A stretch of 64,000 nucleotides of DNA from Catellatospora tritici (GTDB taxonomy: Bacteria > Actinomycetota > Actinomycetes > Mycobacteriales > Micromonosporaceae): NCBI RefSeq assembly GCF_019083965.1, contig NZ_JAHRCY010000012.1:62001-126000 (forward strand), read 5' to 3'. Each line of letters starts with the position of its first letter. Positions within the stretch are counted from its first letter, which is position 1. Below are positions 40,826 to 49,368 of this stretch, piece after piece. The notes under the pieces are model-generated. The model saw only the letters and a program-made list of their open reading frames with translations. It ran no database searches and had not been told where the DNA came from. The position numbers and the translations under genes were made by a program.

Positions 40826-42916
40826 GTGACTCCGCTGCCAGTGGCGCTGACGCCACTAACACAACGGACGGCAGCCCTGCGACGAGCGGCGATCCCGACC
40901 ACTTTCATCGCGACCGCGGTGGTCCTGACGATCGTCACGATCGACCAGGTGCCGTCGGCCCTGCACAAGACCCCGTTCTGGGTGATGACCGCGCTGGCAC
41001 TGGCCGCGGCGGCGGTGACCTACCTGCCGCCGGGCAGATCGGTCCGCGGCATGGTGGTCAGCCCGTCGCTGTGCTTCACCTTCGCGATCCTGCTCTGCTG
41101 GGACCTCGGTCCCGCGATCGTGGTCCAGTCGCTCACGGTCGCGATCATCGCGGTACGCGCCCGCCAGAGCCTGCCCGAGGCGGTGCTCAGCGGCGCCCGC
41201 TTCACCGTCGCCCTCGGCGCGGCCTACGTCGTGCTGCTCATCGGCGAGCCCGACCCGTTCCACAACTCCTCGCTGGCCGACCTGGCCAACGACACCGCGG
41301 CCGTCACGATCGCGTCGCTCGCCTTCACCGCCGCCTACGGCTGGGCGGTGCTGGCCAGCGGATCGCAGTCTCCGGGCACCGGCAGTCTGCGGGAACGGCT
41401 CGCGGGGCTGAGGGATCCCGCCGTACACCTGACCGCGCTGACCATGCTCAGCCCGGTGCTCGCGGTGACGGGCCACGTCAGTCTCGGCTTCGTGCCGCTG
41501 GTGATCGTGCCGCTCTACGCCGTACAGCGGATGGCCCGGCTCTCCCAGGACCGCCAGCGCGCCGCGCACACCGACGCCCTGACCGGCCTGGGCAACCGGG
41601 CCAGTCTGCAGACCGCGTTCGCCCGGATCCGGGCCGACCGCCCGCGCCACCGCCGCGGCCCGTCGCTGCTGCTGATGGACCTGGACGGGTTCAAGTACGT
41701 CAACGACGCCCTGGGCCACGACACCGGCGATCAGATGCTCACCGCCGTCGCGCAACGGCTGACCGCCGCGCTGCCCGAGGGCGCGCTCGCGGCCAGGCTC
41801 GGCGGCGACGAGTTCGGCGTGCTGCTGCGCGAGGCCGACGCGGGCAACGCCCGCCGCACGGCCGAGCTGATCAGCGCGGCCGTGAACGGGCCGGTGCAGC
41901 TCGGCGGGCTGGAGGTCGAGGTCGCCGCGGCCGTCGGCGTCGCGGTCAGTCCGCAGCACGGCGTCGACTTCGCCGCCCTGATGCGCCACGCCGACATCGC
42001 CATGTACGACGCCAAGCGCGACCACGGGGGCGTCGCCCTGTACCAGCCCGGCACCGACCGCCACGCCCAGCGGCTGGAGGTGCTGGACCAGGTCCGGCAC
42101 GCGATCGTGACCGAGGACCGCGCCGCCGTCGCGCTGCACTACCAGCCGCAGGCCGACCTGCGCACCGGCGAGATCGTCGGCGTCGAGGCGCTGCTGCGCT
42201 GGACCGGACCGGACGGGCGCCCGGTGCCACCGGACGCGCTGATCTCCATGATCGAGCACAGCCCGGTCATGCACCAGCTCACCGACCGGGTCATCGACGA
42301 CGCCTTCGCCCAGACCGCCCGCTGGCGCGCGGCCGGGCTGCTGCTGCGTACCTCGGTCAATGTCAGCATCCGGGACCTGTTCCGCGACGACCTGGTCGCG
42401 AGCCTGCGCCGCAGCGCGGCCACGCACCGGCTTCCCGCCGGATCGGTGCAGCTCGAGATCACCGAGAGCGCGCTCATGGCCGATCCGACCCGGGCCATGC
42501 GCACCATCACGGCGCTGCGCGAGATCGGGGTGGGCCTGGCCCTGGACGACTTCGGCACCGGGTTCTCGTCACTGCAGCACCTGCGGCACATCCCGCTCGA
42601 CGAAATCAAGATCGATAAGTCGTTCGTCGGCGGGATGACCACCAACCGGCACGACGACGCGATCGCGACCTCGGTCATCGCGCTCGCGCGCACCCTCGGA
42701 CTGCGTACCGTCGCCGAGGGCATCGAGGACGAGCAGACCCGCGAACAGCTGCGCGCCGCAGGCTGTGGCGTGATGCAGGGCTGGCTGCTCTCCCCCGCCG
42801 TCCCGGCCGACGACATCCCGCGCCTGGTCACCGCCGCCGCGGCCCGACCGGCGCCAACGCCGACGCACGCGACCGCGCCGCTTCACCTCGGCACCCCGGT
42901 CAGCTGCGCCTCCTGA
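40826..42916 (+). CDS. Membrane GGDEF-EAL protein (c-di-GMP turnover)
   Basis: 696 residues from a GTG at 40826, chosen because GGAGGAG lies 6 nt upstream. Six or more N-terminal membrane helices (about 15-245) precede a GGDEF domain (about 255-415) with an intact GGDEF motif near 329 (LAARLGGDEFGVLL) and MDLDGFKYVNDALGHDTGD. The EAL domain (about 425-675) has GVEALLRW, LEITESALM, LALDDFGTGFSSL and IKIDKSFV. Both domains keep catalytic residues, so it may synthesise or degrade c-di-GMP. In actinomycetes this messenger controls development. Confidence 0.93.
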   Translation: MTPLPVALTPLTQRTAALRRAAIPTTFIATAVVLTIVTIDQVPSALHKTPFWVMTALALAAAAVTYLPPGRSVRGMVVSPSLCFTFAILLCWDLGPAIVVQSLTVAIIAVRARQSLPEAVLSGARFTVALGAAYVVLLIGEPDPFHNSSLADLANDTAAVTIASLAFTAAYGWAVLASGSQSPGTGSLRERLAGLRDPAVHLTALTMLSPVLAVTGHVSLGFVPLVIVPLYAVQRMARLSQDRQRAAHTDALTGLGNRASLQTAFARIRADRPRHRRGPSLLLMDLDGFKYVNDALGHDTGDQMLTAVAQRLTAALPEGALAARLGGDEFGVLLREADAGNARRTAELISAAVNGPVQLGGLEVEVAAAVGVAVSPQHGVDFAALMRHADIAMYDAKRDHGGVALYQPGTDRHAQRLEVLDQVRHAIVTEDRAAVALHYQPQADLRTGEIVGVEALLRWTGPDGRPVPPDALISMIEHSPVMHQLTDRVIDDAFAQTARWRAAGLLLRTSVNVSIRDLFRDDLVASLRRSAATHRLPAGSVQLEITESALMADPTRAMRTITALREIGVGLALDDFGTGFSSLQHLRHIPLDEIKIDKSFVGGMTTNRHDDAIATSVIALARTLGLRTVAEGIEDEQTREQLRAAGCGVMQGWLLSPAVPADDIPRLVTAAAARPAPTPTHATAPLHLGTPVSCAS

Positions 42917-42946
42917 CGCCCGGAGGGCGCGCGGAGCGGGAGACGC

Positions 42947-43174
42947 GTGGGCGCCGTGGGGAACGCCGATCAGGCGGCCGCGGCCCAACCCGGGTCGCGG
43001 CCACGAGGCGCCGGCGCAGGCGTCGCCGGAGGTGGACTGGGCCGGCTGGCCGCCGACCTGGGCTTCAGTGGCCAGGCCCACCTGGTCCGCGACTTCACCG
43101 CCACGGTCGGCATGGCACCGGCCGCCTACGCCGCCGCCTGCGCGGTGCCCGACTCGTCGCGTTCGGCGAAGTAG
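42947..43174 (+). pseudogene. C-terminal remnant of an AraC-family regulator
   Basis: An open frame from 42947 to 43174 carries, at about 43037-43135, LGRLAADLGFSGQAHLVRDF and TATVGMAPAAYAA, a good match to the second helix-turn-helix and C-terminus of AraC/XylS regulators. The N-terminal domain and first HTH are missing and the preceding sequence is low complexity. Its 3' end overlaps the convergent Nudix gene by 49 nt. Probably a decayed gene. Confidence 0.6.
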
Positions 43175-43644
43175 CGTGCCGCGACGGCGGTGTGCAGGCT
43201 GAACGCGAGCGGGGTGGCCGCGGTGACCAGCTCCCAACCGGCCGATTCGGCGTTGGCTGTCGACGGCGGCAGCTCGGCTGGCTCGCGCGGTGGCAGCAGG
43301 CCGAACACCAGCAGGGTGCCGTCGGGCGCGCTGAGGGTGTCGTAGAGCCTGACGTCGGCGGCGGCGGCGCGTACGCCGGTCTCCTCCCACAGCTCACGCA
43401 CGACCGCTTCCTGCCACGCTTCACCGAGGTCGATGAACCCGCCGGGCAGCGCCACCCGGCCCGCGCCCGGCGGGATGGTGCGCCGCACGCCGAGCAGCCC
43501 GTCCCCCACGGGCAGCACGGCGACCGCGACCGGCACCGGGTTCAGGTAGCTGACCTGCTCGCACGTGGCGCACCGGCGCGGCCAGGGCAGGTCGGCGGTG
43601 AAGGCGTTCCCGCAGTAGGAGCAGTGAGAGTGGCGCACCGGCAT
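43126..43644 (-). CDS. Nudix hydrolase with N-terminal zinc ribbon
   Basis: 172 residues. Cys-x2-Cys pairs (HCSYCGN, RCATCEQ) form a zinc ribbon in residues 7-30. The Nudix box at about 66-88 starts GGFIDLGEAWQEAVVREL and continues WEETG, fitting the GX5EX7REUXEEXGU consensus. The ribbon plus box resembles NADH pyrophosphatase and ADP-ribose pyrophosphatase relatives. It would hydrolyse a nucleoside diphosphate derivative. The remnant of an AraC gene overlaps its 3' end. Confidence 0.92.
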   Translation of the reverse strand: MPVRHSHCSYCGNAFTADLPWPRRCATCEQVSYLNPVPVAVAVLPVGDGLLGVRRTIPPGAGRVALPGGFIDLGEAWQEAVVRELWEETGVRAAAADVRLYDTLSAPDGTLLVFGLLPPREPAELPPSTANAESAGWELVTAATPLAFSLHTAVAARYFAERDESGTAQAAA

Positions 43645-43714
43645 GCGCCCACGCTAGCGGCAGCGGGCGAGGACGGCCCGGCACGCCGCGACGGCCTGCC
43701 GGGCCCAACCCCGA

Positions 43715-44350
43715 TCAGGGCGTGTACGGCTCGTCGGTGTGCGACAGCTCCTTGAGGATGCCGCCGTCGGCGATGTACACGGCGGTCCGCTTCACGGCGA
43801 CTCCGGCGGAGGCACCATCGGCGGGCCGGGTCAGGTACACCAGGGTGAGCTTGTGGTCGGCGATGGCGACGGACTCGATCGGGTCGCGGTCGTCGAGCAT
43901 GAAGTGGACGGTGCACTGGGCCCGGTCGGCGGGCTTGGTGCACACCATCACCGCCCAGTAGCGGCCGGTGGTGTCTACCACGCTGCTCATGATGGTGCCG
44001 ACGGTGACGTTGCCCAGTTCCCCGCCGAGGTCCCCGGTGGCGCAGGGCTGCTGCACGGCCAGGACCAGTCCGTCCTCGCCCGCGTGCTGACCTTCGAGCA
44101 GCGGCGCCCCGTCGTCGCCGAAGGCGTAGTAGGGGTCGATCAGGCCGCGTACCACGGCGTCGCGGACCTCGGCGCAGGTCGGCGCGGGCACTTTCGGCGC
44201 GGCCGGGCTCGCGGCGGGCGACTGGCTGACCACGGTGACCGCGGACGGCGCGGCGGCGGGCTGGTCGGTGTTCTTGCAGGCGGCCAGCGGGCTCAGCAGC
44301 AGAGCCGACGCGAGCAGCAGGCGGACGGTGCGCCGACGGGGGTGCGGCAT
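43715..44350 (-). CDS. Lipoprotein, unrecognised
   Basis: 211 residues, ATG at 44350. Signal peptide with lipobox LSPLAAC (Cys25 becomes lipidated), then a Ser/Ala/Pro linker and a soluble domain from about residue 58 (PTCAEVRDAVVRGLIDPYYAFG) with four further Cys that may form disulphides (CAEV, QQPCATG, VMVCTKP, AQCTVHF). C-terminal beta-rich stretch (AVYIADGGILKELSH). Extracytoplasmic, function unknown. Confidence 0.82.
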   Translation of the reverse strand: MPHPRRRTVRLLLASALLLSPLAACKNTDQPAAAPSAVTVVSQSPAASPAAPKVPAPTCAEVRDAVVRGLIDPYYAFGDDGAPLLEGQHAGEDGLVLAVQQPCATGDLGGELGNVTVGTIMSSVVDTTGRYWAVMVCTKPADRAQCTVHFMLDDRDPIESVAIADHKLTLVYLTRPADGASAGVAVKRTAVYIADGGILKELSHTDEPYTP

Positions 44351-44459
44351 GGGTGGTGCCCTTCAGTGCGATGGCGATGGGTCACCGCACCTTATGGCGA
44401 TGATCGGCTGCGGTGATCGCGGAGTCGCCACCGCGACAGCGCCGCAGTCCGAACGGTAA

Positions 44460-44505
44460 GGAAGGGCACCTTCTTATCGCATTCCGACGAAGAAGGTGCC
44501 CTTCC
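44460..44505. repeat. Perfect 16-bp inverted repeat, intergenic
   Basis: GGAAGGGCACCTTCTT (44460-44475), 14-nt loop, AAGAAGGTGCCCTTCC (44490-44505). It lies in the divergent gap between the lipoprotein and the ion-channel gene, about 110 nt upstream of the lipoprotein start and 170 nt upstream of the channel start, so it cannot terminate either gene's own transcription from the 3' side. Confidence 0.8.
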
Positions 44506-44672
44506 AAACCGCCGGGTTCGGGACGAACCGCCGAGTCCGGCTTGGACGGCCGGGTGGGTTCCGTACCGGCCGCTTCGCCACCGGTGCGCGGGTTGATAGG
44601 TTCTTGCGGTCGTGACGCGCCCGGAGACTACCGGCACTGCCGTCAGCGAGGGACACCGGCGCGGGAGGCGAC

Positions 44673-46538
44673 GTGAAGATGCGAACGCGTGACCGGTTGC
44701 GGTCGTGGTTCGACTCCACCATGGACCGCGGCACTCCCGCCCTGATCGGCTGGCTGGGCATCGCGTCGCTGACGCTGATCGTCGTGGTCACGCTCGTGGC
44801 CTGGCTGCTGACCGGCGATGACGTCGCGGCCAACAAGGGCTGGCTGGGCGTGCTGTGGATGAGCCTGCTGCGCACGCTCGACCCGGGCACGATGGGTGCC
44901 GACACCGGCAGCGCGCCGTTTCTGGCGCTGATGCTGGTGGTGACCATCGGCGGCATCTTCCTCGTCTCGTCGCTGATCGGCGTGCTGACGACCGGATTGG
45001 ACAACCAGATCACCCAGCTGCGTCGGGGCCGGTCGCGGGTGATCGAGCGCGGCCATACCGTCATCCTCGGCTGGTCCGACCAGGTGTTCACGGTGATCGC
45101 CGAACTGGCGCGGGCCAACGCGGGCCGGACCAGGTCGGCGGTGGTGGTCCTCGCCGACCACGACAAGATCGACATGGAGGAGCAGATCCGGGTACGGGTC
45201 GGCGACACCGGACGCACCCGGGTCATCTGCCGTTCCGGCAGCCCACTCAAGCGCGCGGCGCTGGACCTGACCAGCCTGGACACGGCCCGGTCGGTGATCG
45301 TGATGACCCCGCCCGGCCGGGACCCCGACATCGACGTCATCAAGGTCCTGCTGCTGCTCAACAACCGCCCCTGGCCGACCGGCCGACCCCATGTCGTCGC
45401 CGCGGTCCAGGAGTCGGCCAACATCGCCGCCGCGCGCCTGGCCGGTGGTCCGCTCGCGCACATCATCGACGCCGACGACATCGCGGTACGCATGGTCGCC
45501 CAGTCCCATCGGCAGTCGGGACTGTCGGCGGTCTGCACCGACCTGCTCGACTTCGCCGGCAACGAGATCTACCTGCGCGCCGAGCCGCGCCTGGCGGGCC
45601 GGACCTACGGCGAGGCGCTGGACTACTTCGAGCTCGGCGCACCGATCGGGCTGTGCCGCGCCGACGGCGATGTCGTGCTCAACCCGCCGATGGACACCGC
45701 CGTCGAGGCGGGCGACCAGATCGTGCTGATCGCCGAGGACGACCTGCTGATCAAACCCGCCCTGGAGGCGGTGCCGGTCGCCACCGCGGCGATCGTCGCC
45801 GAGCCGGTCGGCCGGGCCCAGCCCGACCGTACGCTGCTGGTCGGCTGGAACGACCGCGCCGAGAAGATCATCAACCTGCTGGACCGCAACGCCATCCCCG
45901 ACTCCATCGTGGACGTCGCCGCGCCGCAGCCGCCCGAGAACACGTTCGACCAGCTCAAACACCTGACCGTGGGCTACAAGCGGTGCGAGCCGGCCAGCCG
46001 CCGTTCGCTGGAGACGCTGGACCCCGGCAGCTACACCCGCATCGTCGTGCTGGCCGACGACTCGGCCGACCCCGACCGGGCCGACGACCGGACGCTGGTC
46101 ACCCTGCTGCACCTGCGTGACATCGAGGACCGGCTGGGCGACCCGTACTCGATCGTCACCGAGATGAACGACGACTCCAACCGCGAGGTCGCCCAGGTCA
46201 CCCGCGCCGACGACTTCATCGTCTCCGCCCGGCTGATCAGCCTGCTGATGACCCAGCTGGCGGAGAACCCGCACCTGCTGTCGGTCTTCGCCGACCTGTT
46301 CGACCCGGAGGGCTCGGAGATCCACCTCAAGCCCGCCGCCGACTACATCACCGCGGGCACGCCCGTCACGTACGCGACCGTGATCGAGGCCGCCCGGCGC
46401 CGCGGCGAGACCCCCATCGGCTACCGCATCGCCCGTGCCGACACCGAGTCCGGCGACCGGGTCGTGCTCAACCCCGCGAAGGCGGAGCTGGTCACCTTCA
46501 CGGCCGAGGACAGCGTCATCGTCGTCGCCGAGGACTGA
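44673..46538 (+). CDS. CASTOR/POLLUX-type ion channel with tandem RCK-like domains
   Basis: 621 residues, GTG with GGGAGG upstream. Residues 15-115 hold two membrane helices and a pore-like segment (LGVLWMSLLRTLDPGTMGADTG), then IGVLTTGLDNQITQLRRGRSRVIERGHTVILGWSDQVFTVIAEL, the CASTOR/POLLUX (SYM8) signature, followed by two Rossmann-like RCK domains (about 125-360 and 385-620; VVVLADHD, HIIDADDIAVRMVAQ, LLVGWNDRAEKIINLLD). Plant relatives are nuclear cation channels for calcium signalling, and bacterial ones are poorly known. It probably forms a calcium- or ligand-gated tetramer. The next gene is also a large membrane protein. Confidence 0.87.
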   Translation: MKMRTRDRLRSWFDSTMDRGTPALIGWLGIASLTLIVVVTLVAWLLTGDDVAANKGWLGVLWMSLLRTLDPGTMGADTGSAPFLALMLVVTIGGIFLVSSLIGVLTTGLDNQITQLRRGRSRVIERGHTVILGWSDQVFTVIAELARANAGRTRSAVVVLADHDKIDMEEQIRVRVGDTGRTRVICRSGSPLKRAALDLTSLDTARSVIVMTPPGRDPDIDVIKVLLLLNNRPWPTGRPHVVAAVQESANIAAARLAGGPLAHIIDADDIAVRMVAQSHRQSGLSAVCTDLLDFAGNEIYLRAEPRLAGRTYGEALDYFELGAPIGLCRADGDVVLNPPMDTAVEAGDQIVLIAEDDLLIKPALEAVPVATAAIVAEPVGRAQPDRTLLVGWNDRAEKIINLLDRNAIPDSIVDVAAPQPPENTFDQLKHLTVGYKRCEPASRRSLETLDPGSYTRIVVLADDSADPDRADDRTLVTLLHLRDIEDRLGDPYSIVTEMNDDSNREVAQVTRADDFIVSARLISLLMTQLAENPHLLSVFADLFDPEGSEIHLKPAADYITAGTPVTYATVIEAARRRGETPIGYRIARADTESGDRVVLNPAKAELVTFTAEDSVIVVAED

Positions 46539-46645
46539 CCACCCGATCGATCGTCCACAAACGATTCGACGATGCTGTCGCGTGGACACCCACCGTTACC
46601 ATGAGCACTCATGTCGTTACATGATTGCGAGAGGGCCGGGCCAGG

Positions 46646-48886
46646 ATGGACTCCACCGACGCGACGACGACCAGCCCCCTGCGCCGACTGACGGTCGTCG
46701 CCACCTCGGCCTGGCTCGTGTCCGCCGACGGCGTGACCGGCGGCGACCCGCCGTCACGGCTGCGCGAGCTGCTGCAGCGCCTGCTGCACGGCAGCCCGCA
46801 CGGGCAGGCCTTCCTCTGCGCCGACCCCCGCGTCGGCACCGACGACCCCGCCCAGGTCCCCTACCTCACCGGCGACGAGGCCGACGCGCAGGTCGAGGTG
46901 CTGGTGGAGCGGCTGGGCCGGGTGCTCGCGGAGCTGCCGGGCAGCGAATCCGTCCAGGACACCCATACCGCCGTGGCCCAGCTGCGGCACCGGGTCTACC
47001 TGGACGCGACCCGGTTCGCCGCCCTCACCGGCCTCGACACCCACCCTGACATCCGCTATGTCACCTTCGACCTGCGGCTGTACCAGATCCGCACCGACCT
47101 GCGCTGGCACGCGAGCATCTCCATCGACAGCAGGCTCGCCCACCACCCCCAGCACCGCCCGCAGGAGCTGACCGAGGACGGCCCGCAGCTGGTCACCGGC
47201 TCGGCCGCCGAGTGTCGCCAGCGGTTCGCCCGCGCCGCGCGCAAGGCCGAGGACCTGCTGCGCGACTTCCTCGACCACGCCACGTTCCGGGTCCTCGACC
47301 GGACCTACCTGCAGGCCGACTTCTGGATCGGCGTACCGGCGGACACCGCCGCCGACCCGGCCGCCTACATCGAAGACCCCGTCTACACCGCCACGATCAA
47401 CGAGCTGACCCGCAAGGTGCTCATGGTCGGCGACATGCGCGACGACGTCGTCACCACCTCGGTGCTCAACGGCGACTTCCTCACCCTGCGCCGCATCAGC
47501 CGCAAACCCGGCCCGAACGACCCCGAGTACGCCCCGCTGTACCTGATCGTCCCGGCCGCCTGCGGCGGCGCCGACGCCGACGTCGAGCACGGCGTGCACC
47601 GGCTGGTCCTCAAGCTCGCCGACCTGGAGGCGCGCGCCGGAGACCTGCTCGATGACGTCCAGCACGACCTCTATGTCTGGCGCAACCACCTCGACGTCTA
47701 CCAGACCGTCGCCGGCCGGGGCGCCCGGCTGTGGGACTCCCTGGCCACGCACCTGCCGGTGCTCCAGTGGCGCAAGCTGGGCAAGGTGCACGGCTCCATG
47801 GACCTGATGCACCAGGTGCTGCTGCAGGGCATCGCCGACCTGTCCCACCTGGCCGGACGGACGCAGAGCTGCCGGGCCCAGATCAGCGCCACCGCCGCCG
47901 CGCTCGGCGACATCTACGACGACGCGATCACCGAACGGCACCTGACCGGCCAGACCGGCGGCGTGCGGGCCGCCCTCACCGAGACCGGCCTGATCAGCAA
48001 GCTGGTACGCGGCAGTGACGAGGTCGCCGCCCAGGCCATCGTCGTGCAGCGCAACTACCAGAGCCTGCTCGACGCGATCACCAAGGCCTTCGACGAGCGC
48101 CGGGTCCGCGAGGGCGACGCGCTGCAGCGCGCGAGCATGCTGTTCGGCATCAGCATCGCCCTGGTCGGTGTGGTCACCGTCGCCGACGCCACCGTCGACA
48201 TGAAGCCGGTGTCCTGGCTGGCAGGCGACGGCGTGGCCAGGTGGTCGGCCGGGCTGAGCCTGTTCCTCGGCGCGCTGCTGCTCGCCTCCGCGCTGCTGAT
48301 GCTCGGCTGGCTGCTGCGGGTGGGGCGGCTGGGCACCAGCCGGTTCCGCACCAGCTATGACGAGCTGTGGCACTTCATGCGCGACTCCTCCACCGAGAGC
48401 CTGGAAGAGTTCAGCACCAGCGACCGGGCGACGCCGCAGTCCTGGGCCGCGCGCGACCTGGACCTGTCCCAGCGCTTCGCGCGGCTCTGGGACAGGGCCA
48501 CCGACATGCCCGTCGGCAACCCCACCAGCCGCGACATCCGCGACCTGTCCCGCCGCATCGAGCAGTGGTCCCTGCACGCGCTGCTGGCCACCGAGCGCGC
48601 CCGCCGCCTGTACGACTACCGGCTGCCCCTGCTCACCTGCCTCTACCGCTGCGCCGCCCGCCTGCCCGGATCGTTCTTCGAGCTCGGCTATCTCAGCCCG
48701 ACACCGAACCAGGTCAACCTGGTCTCGGTCGAGGAGTTCGCCCGGACCATGCGGGAGAGTCTCGGCCTGCCCCGGCCGCGGGCCCGCCAGGTCGACGAAC
48801 AGTGCGCCCAGGAGCCCCTGACCAGCGCTCAGCACGCGCTGGAGTTCGTGACGGAGGTCCTCGATCAGGCCCGTCGACAGCGCTGA
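46646..48886 (+). CDS. Large membrane protein of unknown family, downstream of the channel gene
   Basis: 746 residues from the ATG at 46646 (CCAGG upstream). An alpha/beta N-terminal region (about 15-290; LRRLTVVATSAWLVSADGV, FDLRLYQIRTDLRWHASISI, VPAACGGADADVEHG) is followed by a long helical region (about 320-500) with VYLDATRF-like and DVYQTVAGRGARLWDSL stretches. Two membrane helices (about 505-525 and 540-565: LFGISIALVGVVTVADAT, LSLFLGALLLASALLMLGWL) and a C-terminal helical domain complete it. The long helix then two helices recalls CorA, but the GMN motif is absent and the C-terminal domain is extra. A relation to actinobacterial CATRA-type conflict proteins crossed my mind but is unproven. 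Confidence 0.75.
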   Translation: MDSTDATTTSPLRRLTVVATSAWLVSADGVTGGDPPSRLRELLQRLLHGSPHGQAFLCADPRVGTDDPAQVPYLTGDEADAQVEVLVERLGRVLAELPGSESVQDTHTAVAQLRHRVYLDATRFAALTGLDTHPDIRYVTFDLRLYQIRTDLRWHASISIDSRLAHHPQHRPQELTEDGPQLVTGSAAECRQRFARAARKAEDLLRDFLDHATFRVLDRTYLQADFWIGVPADTAADPAAYIEDPVYTATINELTRKVLMVGDMRDDVVTTSVLNGDFLTLRRISRKPGPNDPEYAPLYLIVPAACGGADADVEHGVHRLVLKLADLEARAGDLLDDVQHDLYVWRNHLDVYQTVAGRGARLWDSLATHLPVLQWRKLGKVHGSMDLMHQVLLQGIADLSHLAGRTQSCRAQISATAAALGDIYDDAITERHLTGQTGGVRAALTETGLISKLVRGSDEVAAQAIVVQRNYQSLLDAITKAFDERRVREGDALQRASMLFGISIALVGVVTVADATVDMKPVSWLAGDGVARWSAGLSLFLGALLLASALLMLGWLLRVGRLGTSRFRTSYDELWHFMRDSSTESLEEFSTSDRATPQSWAARDLDLSQRFARLWDRATDMPVGNPTSRDIRDLSRRIEQWSLHALLATERARRLYDYRLPLLTCLYRCAARLPGSFFELGYLSPTPNQVNLVSVEEFARTMRESLGLPRPRARQVDEQCAQEPLTSAQHALEFVTEVLDQARRQR

Positions 48887-48980
48887 CCACGGTGGTGGCC
48901 TGGGCCTACTCTTGCGTAAGCCGTCGCCACCGGCGCCTGACCGGCGACAATTGCCGTGTCGCCGCGACGAGGAGGTCACC

Positions 48981-49169
48981 ATGGACGTTGCGACGTTGAC
49001 CGAGCTGCTGCGCGAGGCCGAGGAGCACCACGGCGCGTACGAGGCGGTCGCGCCGAAGCACCACTGGTCGGACTGGTACGCGCCGTACATCGTGGCGCGG
49101 TCCGAGGGCAGGACTTCGGACGAGGCGGTCACGGCCGCCGGGCACCACATGGACGAACTGCGCGGCTGA
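48981..49169 (+). CDS. Small conserved-type protein often linked to VOC domains
   Basis: 62 residues, ATG at 48981 with GAGGAGG upstream. DVATLTELLREAEEHHGAYE and HHWSDWYAPYIVARSEGRT form a pattern I recognise from short actinobacterial proteins that are sometimes fused to glyoxalase/bleomycin-resistance domains. Helical, cytosolic, no catalytic motif. Adjacent to, but probably independent of, the membrane protein upstream. Confidence 0.75.
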   Translation: MDVATLTELLREAEEHHGAYEAVAPKHHWSDWYAPYIVARSEGRTSDEAVTAAGHHMDELRG

Positions 49170-49178
49170 ACCCGCCCG

Positions 49179-49343
49179 TCAGCCGCCGACGAGTCTGTCG
49201 TATCCGATGATCACCGCGCAGTCCGCGAGCAGCAGCGTCGCGGCCACCACCAGCCAGCCTCGGCGGCGGGTGCTGAGGTAAGCGACCATCGAGGTCAAGC
49301 CGCTCAGCGTGACGGCCGCGAACAGTGCGACACCGGCCAGCAT
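49179..49343 (-). CDS. Two-helix small membrane protein
   Basis: 54 residues from an ATG at 49343, too short for many gene finders. Two hydrophobic helices (AGVALFAAVTLSGLTSMVAYL and WLVVAATLLLADCAVIIGY, both within residues 3-50) are joined by the basic turn STRRRG. It begins just after the end of the CE15 pseudogene on the same strand and converges with the 62-residue gene. It could be a real small protein or part of the decayed locus. Confidence 0.45.
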   Translation of the reverse strand: MLAGVALFAAVTLSGLTSMVAYLSTRRRGWLVVAATLLLADCAVIIGYDRLVGG

Positions 49344-49368
49344 GGCGGCCAGCAACGTCCCGGTCGAC

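Noticed and set aside
44474-45562. A 362-codon reverse frame across the start of the ion-channel gene
   Set aside because: Ser/Arg-rich without motifs; the forward frame has membrane helices and the CASTOR/POLLUX signature.
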